From Gracilibacillus massiliensis (GTDB taxonomy: Bacteria; Bacillota; Bacilli; Bacillales; Amphibacillaceae), in the NCBI RefSeq assembly GCF_001458115.1, contig NZ_CZRP01000012.1, forward strand, positions 682,001 to 746,000: a DNA stretch of 64,000 nt, given 5' to 3'. The notes beneath the pieces were generated by a model. It ran no database searches. It was not told the origin of the DNA and saw nothing but the letters and a program-made list of their open reading frames with translations. Both the position numbers and the translations under genes were made by a program. Each line of letters starts with the position of its first letter. Position 1 is the stretch's first letter. This document shows positions 55,051-61,991 of the stretch, piece after piece.

Positions 55051-55974
55051 ATGAAAGAAGCAAGTTCCAAACAACTTCCAAACAAATCAGAGAGACATAA
55101 ATTGTTTGGCTCTGTTCAACCTGGTGAAAAAATTAAACCAACAGAAAAAGAGAAAATGCCAGATTTGCAAAACACAAAAAAAGATTTTTTATTTGATATA
55201 GATCAAGTTGGTATTGCTAATGTTAAACACCCTGTTCAAGTGTTTAGCAAAACTATGCCAGCCTCACAAACAACCATAGGTACTTTCAAGATGACTTCAT
55301 CGATTCAAAAAGATCATAAAGGTACGAATATGAGTCGATTTACTGAAATGATGCAAGATTACAGTAAAAACAATACATTTGATTTATCGATCGCATCATT
55401 AAAAACATTCACCAAAGAGATGGCCGAACGATTGGAACAAGATGACAACCAAATTACGGTTTCATTCCCATGGTTTTTTGAACGAAGTGGACCTGCTTCA
55501 GATCGAACTGGTATGAATCACGCAGATGCCGAAATTACGATAATCTATGATAAAAATGCAGGTTATCATATTACCGTCTCGTTACAAGGAACGATTACCA
55601 CACTATGCCCATGTTCTAAAGAAATTAGTGAGTATAGTGCCCATAACCAACGGGGAATTGTTTCAATGAAAACAGAACTAACAGGTGAATATAATGAAGA
55701 TGAGGTAGACTGGAAACAAGCACTTCTTGAAGCAGCTGAAAGTAATGCAAGTGCTCGAATACACCCTGTATTAAAAAGACCTGATGAAAAAATGGTTACA
55801 GAACAAGCTTATGAGAACCCTCGTTTTGTCGAAGACATGGTTCGTTTAGTAGCTGCAGATCTGTACGAAATGCCTTTTGTACAAAAATTTTCTGTGACAT
55901 GTCAAAATGAAGAGTCCATTCATTTACATGACGCAATAGCATCGATTTCCTACGATAAATCATTGCACAGTTGA
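55051..55974 (+). CDS. folE2: GTP cyclohydrolase FolE2 (type IB)
   Basis: The product (307 aa) makes dihydroneopterin triphosphate from GTP for folate. It is the type IB enzyme, not the classic zinc enzyme: residues 40-60 DIDQVGIANVKHPV, the active-site cysteine segment LCPCSKEISEYSAHNQR, and the C-terminal ENPRFVEDMVRLVA. Such enzymes can use manganese or other metals and in B. subtilis are induced under zinc starvation by Zur. I saw no convincing Zur box here, so constitutive expression is possible. It is followed 8 bases later by yidD. Confidence 0.93.
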   Translation: MKEASSKQLPNKSERHKLFGSVQPGEKIKPTEKEKMPDLQNTKKDFLFDIDQVGIANVKHPVQVFSKTMPASQTTIGTFKMTSSIQKDHKGTNMSRFTEMMQDYSKNNTFDLSIASLKTFTKEMAERLEQDDNQITVSFPWFFERSGPASDRTGMNHADAEITIIYDKNAGYHITVSLQGTITTLCPCSKEISEYSAHNQRGIVSMKTELTGEYNEDEVDWKQALLEAAESNASARIHPVLKRPDEKMVTEQAYENPRFVEDMVRLVAADLYEMPFVQKFSVTCQNEESIHLHDAIASISYDKSLHS

Positions 55975-55982
55975 GGTGAATG

Positions 55983-56219
55983 ATGCGTAAACTTGCTATA
56001 TTATTCATCCGTTTTTATCAACATTTTATTAGTCCTATGTTTCCACCAAGTTGTCGCTTTCAGCCTACATGCTCACACTACAGCATCGAATGTTTTCAGC
56101 GATTTAATATGTTTAAAGCAACTTATTTATCAGTAAAACGCATATTAAAATGCCACCCTTTTCATCCAGGTGGTTTTGATCCGGTTCCAGATGGAAAAAA
56201 TGAGCAGCAAAAAGATTAA
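55983..56219 (+). CDS. yidD: YidD membrane protein insertion efficiency factor
   Basis: The product (78 aa) belongs to the YidD family, which helps YidC insert inner-membrane proteins. Signature: [25 protein letters not shown], followed by the [13 protein letters not shown] tail. An amphipathic N-terminal helix ([14 protein letters not shown]) binds the membrane. Two ATGs are adjacent (55980 and 55983); GAGGTGA is better spaced for the second. Lies directly behind folE2 and likely shares its transcript; a terminator follows. Confidence 0.93.
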   Translation: MRKLAILFIRFYQHFISPMFPPSCRFQPTCSHYSIECFQRFNMFKATYLSVKRILKCHPFHPGGFDPVPDGKNEQQKD

Positions 56220-56235
56220 AAAACGATATGAGTCA

Positions 56236-56280
56236 AAAAAAATCCAAACGATCAGATTTTCCGGTCGTTTGGATTTTTTT
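56236..56280 (+). terminator. Terminator of folE2-yidD
   Basis: AAATCCAAACGA (56240) pairs with TCGTTTGGATTT (56265), followed by a T-run; the A-run on the other side would let it act in both directions. Confidence 0.88.
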
Positions 56281-56718
56281 GTTATGTATAAAAGCATGAC
56301 ATTCTGTGATATGTGAAATAAAGTTTGATAATTTATAATTTGATAGATAAAATAAAGTTTTCGACCGCTTTGAATTTTACATTGTCCAAAGGGATTTTTG
56401 TAGTTACAATAAAATTAAGTATTCTTCCAGTAACGGGCCAGATTGTATAGTACTTGATTATTCTTAGCTGTTGAAAAGTTTGATTAAATGATTGCTAATA
56501 CCTTTATCCAAAGGCAAAAAGTAAGAGCAAATTTAGAAGAATTTTGATTATAAACGCTTACATATATATTATAGATAAACCCCTAGATATAAATCCTTTC
56601 CATTGCATTAACTATGTCCTTTATTACATTAAGTGGATCGAACCTGCCACAACAAAGCATAAATTGACAGGATATCTTCTTTAAAAGTTGCTAAGATGAA
56701 TATAAGGAGTTGAAAGCC
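56281..56718. other. Intergenic region before the AraC/GyrI regulator
   Basis: About 440 bases without a gene. A CGGG-core motif stands at 56424-56446 (CCAGTAACGGGCCAGATTG). A TTGACA hexamer near 56669 could be part of the regulator promoter, but I found no well-spaced -10. Confidence 0.5.
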
Positions 56719-57588
56719 ATGGCATGGGTAGAGACAATACAAAAGGCAATTGAGTACATGGAAAAAAATATATTGGAGGATATTACGATAGACAGTATTG
56801 CTAAGCAAGCAAATGTGTCACCTTTTCATTTCCAACGAACGTTTGCAGTTTTAACAGAAATTACGATTGGTGATTATATAAGAAGGCGGCGATTAACATT
56901 GGCAGGAGAAGACTTGCTGACTACAGATGAGAAGATTATTGATCTTGCCAATAAATATGGCTATGACACCCCCGAGGCTTTTTCAAAAGCTTTCCGCAGG
57001 CAGCACGGGGTTACTCCAAGTGAAGCACGAAAGAAAAAGGGAAAGCTGCAATCCTATAACCGCCTGATAATTCAGGTAACCTTGAAAGGGGCAGAACCTA
57101 TGAAATATAGTATAGTTGAAAAGCATGCGTTTCAAATTGTTGGAATTAATCGGGAATTTCCTTGTGTGGCAGAAGAAGAAAATGTAGTAGGAATTCCAGA
57201 ACTTTGGAAAGAGGTTAACCAAAACGGAACAAGTGAACTACTATTTCAACTGAACGACGGAGAAGTAAAAGGTGTTTTAGGTGTTTGTGGGGAAGTCAGT
57301 GAAGCACAAAAAAAGACTAATGTATTTGATTATTGGGTGGCTACCTCATACGCTGGGGAAGTTCCAGAAGGGATGCACGGAATAGAAATTCCTGCTTCCA
57401 AGTGGGCGGTTTTTGAAGTGCATGGACCTATGCCTATTGCGATGCAAAATACCTGGAAACAAATTTTCTCCGAATGGTTCCCTTCCACTGGGTATGAGCA
57501 TGCAGGTACTCTGGAATTTGAATCATATAGTGATGAAGATCCCAATCGTCCAGATTTATACTCAGAAATCTGGATTCCAATTAAATAA
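56719..57588 (+). CDS. AraC-family regulator with GyrI-like ligand-binding domain
   Basis: The product (289 aa) has an N-terminal AraC DNA-binding domain (two helix-turn-helices: ITIDSIAKQANVSPFHFQRTF and IIDLANKYGYDTPEAFSKAFRRQHG) and, from about residue 125, a GyrI/BmrR-type effector domain (MKYSIVEKHAFQIVGINREFPC, later HGIEIPASKWAVFEVHGPM). Such proteins sense hydrophobic compounds or drugs and often regulate efflux pumps. No pump is adjacent. AAGGAG is 9 bases before the ATG at 56719; the in-frame TTG at 56710 is too near it. A terminator follows. Confidence 0.9.
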   Translation: MAWVETIQKAIEYMEKNILEDITIDSIAKQANVSPFHFQRTFAVLTEITIGDYIRRRRLTLAGEDLLTTDEKIIDLANKYGYDTPEAFSKAFRRQHGVTPSEARKKKGKLQSYNRLIIQVTLKGAEPMKYSIVEKHAFQIVGINREFPCVAEEENVVGIPELWKEVNQNGTSELLFQLNDGEVKGVLGVCGEVSEAQKKTNVFDYWVATSYAGEVPEGMHGIEIPASKWAVFEVHGPMPIAMQNTWKQIFSEWFPSTGYEHAGTLEFESYSDEDPNRPDLYSEIWIPIK

Positions 57589-57610
57589 GTTCACTATTTT
57601 ATACAGTATT

Positions 57611-57634
57611 CGGCAATCGGGCGTGATTGTGGGA
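57611..57634 (+). repeat. CGGG-loop hairpin
   Basis: CAAT (57614) and ATTG (57626) around loop CGGGCGTG, 23 bases after the regulator stop codon. Same core as the hairpins at 8079-8147 and 11973-11998. Confidence 0.45.
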
Positions 57635-57692
57635 GATCAAAGGCAAAAAAATGATCAAACTTTTTTATGAAAATTGCACTTAACGTCACAAG

Positions 57693-57726
57693 AAAAGCAT
57701 CCATTTTTTAATAAATGGATGCTTTT
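57693..57726. terminator. Bidirectional terminator between the AraC/GyrI gene and yneQ
   Basis: AAAAGCATCCATTT (57693) pairs perfectly with AAATGGATGCTTTT (57713), in the gap between convergent genes. Confidence 0.85.
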
Positions 57727-57782
57727 CGTCTGTTGTAAAAAAAGAATTTGAACAACATTTTTTTCAAAGTTACAATAGCATA

Positions 57783-58082
57783 CTATAGATTAAATCTTTT
57801 TATTTGTTCCCACTGCTCTTCTTGTTCTAGTATTTCTTTCTGACGTTCCCCAAATAAATCAAAATGCGGAAAGCTTGGATCTTGGTGGATCCATTCTTTT
57901 CTTAGCCCATATTTGGTACCCCAGTTAATTAATTTTTGATAATCTGCACATCCTACTTTTGTAACAGTTTTACAACCTGGAAAACGATCATCTAACCAAA
58001 AATGTGTAATAAAGGCAATACGCCCTTCCTGTACATCCTTTTTCCATGTCCGTAATGTCTCTCGATTAATACCAAACGCCAT
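57783..58082 (-). CDS. yneQ: YneQ-like protein of unknown function
   Basis: A 99-aa protein matching B. subtilis YneQ: MAFGINRETLRTWKKDV, then THFWLDDRFPGCKTVTKVGC and KYGLRKEWIHQDPSFPHFDLFGE. Function unknown. It is last in the minus-strand run AAA gene, yneP, yneQ, and its ATG overlaps the yneP stop by one base. The two-cysteine segment GCKTVTKVGC is notable but not a recognised metal motif. Confidence 0.85.
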   Translation of the reverse strand: MAFGINRETLRTWKKDVQEGRIAFITHFWLDDRFPGCKTVTKVGCADYQKLINWGTKYGLRKEWIHQDPSFPHFDLFGERQKEILEQEEQWEQIKRFNL

Positions 58083-58507
58083 TATGTTTCATGTCCTTCT
58101 AAAGCAGTTTGATATGCTTGGTGCCACTTCGGAAATTTCTTTTTTAAAGATAATGGACGAAAGCTATCTTTTTTGACAATAACATGTTGTGTCTCTCCAG
58201 TTACAGCAACATTTTTATCTTTATCGAGAATTTTATAACCATAGGTTGTGCGAATACCATTATAGGATTGTACCCAGGTTTCAACAAACGCATCATCGCC
58301 ATAGCGGATTGGTTGCTTAAATTGAATATTTGCATCTATTACCGGAGAAACAACACCTTCTGCCTCCATTTCGTGGTATTTAAATCCTAACTTCTCTATA
58401 AAAGCAGTTCTTCCGATTTCAAACCATATTAGATAATTGGCATGATACACAACACCCATTTGGTCTGTTTCTTGATATCTTACTTTAATTGGTGTGGTTA
58501 CTTTCAT
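58082..58507 (-). CDS. yneP: Acyl-CoA thioesterase YneP, hotdog fold
   Basis: The product (141 aa) is a 4-hydroxybenzoyl-CoA thioesterase-like hotdog protein. The active-site segment is RYQETDQMGVVYHANYLIWFEIGRTAF, with the aspartate/tyrosine typical of YbgC relatives. Probably hydrolyses acyl-CoA; substrate unknown. Order yneP-yneQ is as in B. subtilis. The ATG shares a base with the stop of the AAA-ATPase gene. Confidence 0.9.
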   Translation of the reverse strand: MKVTTPIKVRYQETDQMGVVYHANYLIWFEIGRTAFIEKLGFKYHEMEAEGVVSPVIDANIQFKQPIRYGDDAFVETWVQSYNGIRTTYGYKILDKDKNVAVTGETQHVIVKKDSFRPLSLKKKFPKWHQAYQTALEGHET

Positions 58508-60783
58508 TACTGGTCGATCCCCCTAATTGATTTCCATGCTAATTCAAAATCTTTTTTTGTAAGCTGTTGAAATAAATCTCGATCCTCTGCTTCCATATTT
58601 AATCGTAATGCTTGATATTGTATTGCTTCATTTATCAAATTAACTACAAACCTACCATTCCCTGTGATCGTCGTGTCTTCGAATTGATCGGATAAATAAT
58701 TGTCTACTTCTTCACTTAATTGGTATTGATACTCTGTTACATGATGGTGCACCATCTCCAATAATTCATGGTTTGAGTAATCTTTGAAATGAAAATATTT
58801 TTTAAATCTAGATTCTAATCCTGGGTTACTGGAAATAAACTGATTCATCTCATTTTTATAACCAGCTAATATAATAACAAGATTTTCATTGTGTTTTGTC
58901 ATTTCATCTACTAATGTATCTATTGCTTCTTTGCCAAAGTCTTTTTCTCCGCGATATAAGGCATATGCTTCATCAATAAACAACACCCCACCTAACGCTT
59001 CACGAACTTTATTTTTCGTTTTAATTGCCGTTTGTCCCACATATCCAGCCACAAGATCACTTCTTGACGCCACAACAAGATGTCCTCGCTTTAACAATCC
59101 ACATTGCTTCAATATTTGCGCAAAAATTTTAGCAACCGTTGTTTTCCCTGTACCAGGATTTCCAGAAAACACAGCATGTAACTGGATAGGGATCGTTGGC
59201 AGGTAAAGTGATTTCCTCTTTTGTTGTGCTTTAACAAAAGAGGACAACTTTTTCACTTCTTCTTTGACATTCTCTAAGCCTATTAATTGTTCCAGTTGAT
59301 CCAATGGTTCTGTCGATTCATTTTGATCATCTAATGCTGCAATATCTTCTTCGGTAATACGCATATGTTCGATCCAGTTATCTTCTAGCGGAAGCTGATG
59401 ATTGGCACCGATATGGAAGATAACTTTCAATACAAGATCTTTAACAGTTCTTGCATTACCGAATGACTCATCGACACGAGATTTTTCGATTAAGGACTGG
59501 AAACGATGTCGTGCTTTTTCGGTAAAAAAATAATCATTTTGTAATGCTGTTTCTTCTGCAATTTTTAACAATTCTTCATTTGAAAAGTCTGGAAGATTAA
59601 TAAAATTACCATCAGGAAAACGACTTCTTAAGCCCTGATTGGACCATAAAAAATGTTGCATTTCTTCAGGATAACCTGCCATTATAACAGCGAACTTATT
59701 GGCATATTCCTTACTCGTCATACTCGAAACCAACGTATCAATAACAGCTTGTCCATAATCATTTCCAGTTTGGTCTTCTCTTTTTAAATTATACGCTTCA
59801 TCAATAAAAAGAACGCCACCTAATGCTTTTTTTACATAGTTTAACGTGTTTTCTTCACTTTGACCCATGAATGACCCTACTAATTGCGAGCGATTCACTT
59901 CAATAACTTCATTCGATTTTAGTAAATCGAGACGATAATAAATATTAGCCAGTAAACGGGCAATGGTGGTTTTACCTGTGCCAGGGTTACCGGTTATCAC
60001 CATATTTAATCCTTGCTCATCAACCATTTGAAAGCCTGCTTCTTTCCGCTTTTGTTGATATTTTAAGTATTGATAATAATGATTAATATAATCTTTTACT
60101 TCTCCTAGACCAATCATTTGATTTAATTCATCTAATGGGTCCGACGTTTGATCATCTTTAATAAATGCTGGTAATGCATCATAAAAGATGGTGATATAGT
60201 AGGTTAGTTTCTCTATCGAATCATTATACGGCTGAATTTCTTTAGTAGATTTCCGTTGTTCTAATGTAAAAATCATAACCTCAGCCAAATCTTCTATTTT
60301 TTCAATTTGTTTAAAAATTTGATCATATGTTTTTTTTAGTCGACTAGTGGGAGTTCCTTGTACCGATTTCAAATCGGCTAAACTATCCATCTCCTCTAAT
60401 AGTGCCTTTGCTTTTTTTAATTTTACCGGATCAAAATCAGTTTCTCGAATGTGATATTGAATTAATTCTACATCACGTAACACATTAAATATATGAAGAT
60501 AATGTTTTAAAGACTGAACTTCAGTAACCATTGGGTGTTCACTATCTTTTTTCAAAACTTCTAAATGACGATTCAGATGATCATCCGTAACATTTCGTTT
60601 TAAACGGTAAAAGGTAAGCATACTATACAGTATTGCCTTTGAATCTACTTGTAATGAAAAAGTAGCTTGTTCAACCTTATCAAGTATACGTAATATTTCG
60701 ATTTCTGTGTATGGTGGAATTTCATCTAATGAATTCCAACTTTGAATTTTATTTTCTATTTCATTCCATTGTATCGTTGACAC
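58507..60783 (-). CDS. Double AAA+ ATPase of the SpoVK/CbbX type
   Basis: About 758 aa from GTG 60783 (7 bases after AAGGAG; the ATG two codons earlier sits on it). Residues 1-215 are helical with no known domain. Two CbbX/SpoVK-type AAA+ modules follow: Walker A GNPGTGKTT near 265 with FIDEAYNL near 327, and GNPGTGKTT near 541 with FIDEAYAL near 605. Each is preceded by a similar linker (DELNQMIGLGEVKDYI and DQLEQLIGLENVKEEV). Sporulation SpoVK has one such module, about 320 aa. It lies between yneN and yneP and is coupled to yneP; in B. subtilis nothing comparable is here as far as I recall. Function unknown; probably a protein-remodelling ATPase. Confidence 0.88.
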   Translation of the reverse strand: MSTIQWNEIENKIQSWNSLDEIPPYTEIEILRILDKVEQATFSLQVDSKAILYSMLTFYRLKRNVTDDHLNRHLEVLKKDSEHPMVTEVQSLKHYLHIFNVLRDVELIQYHIRETDFDPVKLKKAKALLEEMDSLADLKSVQGTPTSRLKKTYDQIFKQIEKIEDLAEVMIFTLEQRKSTKEIQPYNDSIEKLTYYITIFYDALPAFIKDDQTSDPLDELNQMIGLGEVKDYINHYYQYLKYQQKRKEAGFQMVDEQGLNMVITGNPGTGKTTIARLLANIYYRLDLLKSNEVIEVNRSQLVGSFMGQSEENTLNYVKKALGGVLFIDEAYNLKREDQTGNDYGQAVIDTLVSSMTSKEYANKFAVIMAGYPEEMQHFLWSNQGLRSRFPDGNFINLPDFSNEELLKIAEETALQNDYFFTEKARHRFQSLIEKSRVDESFGNARTVKDLVLKVIFHIGANHQLPLEDNWIEHMRITEEDIAALDDQNESTEPLDQLEQLIGLENVKEEVKKLSSFVKAQQKRKSLYLPTIPIQLHAVFSGNPGTGKTTVAKIFAQILKQCGLLKRGHLVVASRSDLVAGYVGQTAIKTKNKVREALGGVLFIDEAYALYRGEKDFGKEAIDTLVDEMTKHNENLVIILAGYKNEMNQFISSNPGLESRFKKYFHFKDYSNHELLEMVHHHVTEYQYQLSEEVDNYLSDQFEDTTITGNGRFVVNLINEAIQYQALRLNMEAEDRDLFQQLTKKDFELAWKSIRGIDQ

Positions 60784-60804
60784 AAACATACTCCTTCCTT
60801 TTCA

Positions 60805-61395
60805 TCACGAGTTGGATTCTTCGAAAATTTGTTCGAGTTGTTCAAGCGATACAGCTCCATTGATTCGTTTCATGATTTTCTGATCACTTGTACGTATAAC
60901 AAAACTAGTTGGCATATTAATAACAGAATAACGATCATACACTTCGTTTTCTTTATCTAAAACTACATCAAAGGTGTAATCTTCCACAAAATCTTGAACA
61001 TTCGATACAGATGTTTCTGACTCCGTAACATTTACTGCCAAAATTTTTACTAAGTCCGGATTTCGATCTTCAAATGTCTGTAAGTCTGGTAACTCTTCAA
61101 TGCATGGCGGACACCATGTGGCCCAGAAATTAACAAGGACATATTCTTGATTGTGATTTAATGCATTTATCGATTCACCATGAAGGTTAGGTAACGTAAA
61201 ATTAGCTGCAGTTTCACCTTCTTGTAGTTGTTTGGCATTTGGAGCGGTAATCGTAACACCATCAACTGAAGTATCACCTGTAACATCAATAATATTTGGA
61301 TTGGACTGTTTTTCTCCAATATTAGTAAAATTCATTACTAACAAAATGACAACCAATACGAGCACGACTAATATAGAGAAAAAGTTTTTTTTCAT
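60805..61395 (-). CDS. yneN: Membrane-anchored TlpA-type thiol-disulfide oxidoreductase YneN
   Basis: The product (196 aa) has an N-terminal transmembrane anchor (about 7-23), a linker, and an extracytoplasmic thioredoxin domain with the redox motif W94-C95-P-P-C98. The cis-proline lies in INMPTSFVI. Related proteins reduce or form disulfides outside the cytoplasm, as in cytochrome c maturation. It is next to citB, as in B. subtilis, and upstream of the double-AAA gene by 21 bases, suggesting co-transcription. Confidence 0.88.
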   Translation of the reverse strand: MKKNFFSILVVLVLVVILLVMNFTNIGEKQSNPNIIDVTGDTSVDGVTITAPNAKQLQEGETAANFTLPNLHGESINALNHNQEYVLVNFWATWCPPCIEELPDLQTFEDRNPDLVKILAVNVTESETSVSNVQDFVEDYTFDVVLDKENEVYDRYSVINMPTSFVIRTSDQKIMKRINGAVSLEQLEQIFEESNS

Positions 61396-61952
61396 GTTAT
61401 GACATCCTTTATTTTAGCGCTAATACCTATTATATAAGATAAAAGCTAGGTCGTCTAATTATCGAAATTCTTCACTACCAGATTCAACTAATATAAAAAG
61501 CCTAGTGTATTCCTCCTGATTTTCTGCAGCAAAACGCTAGGCTACACCAACTGAGGAAATTTTTGGAGAACGTCAGTTTAAGTTTATTCAAATACTGTTC
61601 CTTCTTGCATTTTTCACTGTTCTTTTTGCAGATTAGCTTCCCTTCTTGCATTTCGCGCTGCTCTTCTTGCAGATTCTCTTCCCTTCTTGCATTTCGCGCT
61701 GCTCTTCTTGCAGATTTTCTTCCCTTCTTGCATTTCGCACTGCTCTTCTTGCAGATTCTACTCCCTTCTTGCATTTCGTGCTGTTCTTCTTGCAGATTAG
61801 CTTCTCTTCTTGCATTTCGCACTGCTCTTCTTGCAGATTAGCTTCCCTTCTTGCATTTCGCACTGCTCTTCTTGCAGATTAGCTTCCCTTCTTGCATTTC
61901 GCGCTGCTCTTCTTGCAGATTCGCATAATCTCATGTTTTCTAGTGTATAAAA
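61396..61952. other. Intergenic region between citB and yneN
   Basis: About 560 bases. It holds an AGCCTAG/CTAGGCT inverted repeat (61499-61543), a 41-bp tandem array (61600-61927) and no believable gene. The yneN promoter should lie between 61400 and 61500; not placed. Confidence 0.6.
61600..61927. repeat. Tandem array of eight 41-bp units
   Basis: Units start CCTTCTTGCA at 61600, 61641, 61682, 61723, 61764, 61805, 61846 and 61887, always 41 bp apart. Each consists of two related halves of 20-21 bp, both beginning CTTCTTGCA: one goes on TTTCGCGCTGCT, the other GATTAGCTTCC. The first unit is the most diverged. All six frames are nearly free of stops because 41 is not a multiple of three; the resulting charged, cysteine-bearing peptides (e.g. 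NLQEEQREMQEGK) are by-products. Confidence 0.93.
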
Positions 61953-61980
61953 AAAGATAGCCAATGTTTTGGCTATCTTT
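61953..61980 (-). terminator. Terminator of citB
   Basis: AAAGATAGCCAA (61953) pairs with TTGGCTATCTTT (61969); on the minus strand followed by seven T. It starts about 12 bases after the citB stop. Confidence 0.9.
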
Positions 61981-61991
61981 TTCAATATTAC

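Noticed and set aside
56660-56710. Promoter TTGACA...TAAGAT for the AraC/GyrI gene
   Set aside because: The spacing is about 22 bp, too long for a standard sigma-A promoter.
61502-61985. Several overlapping open frames on both strands encoding charged, cysteine-containing repetitive peptides
   Set aside because: They follow from a 41-bp tandem repeat whose length is not divisible by three, so no frame meets a stop; no ribosome-binding site and no frame preference.
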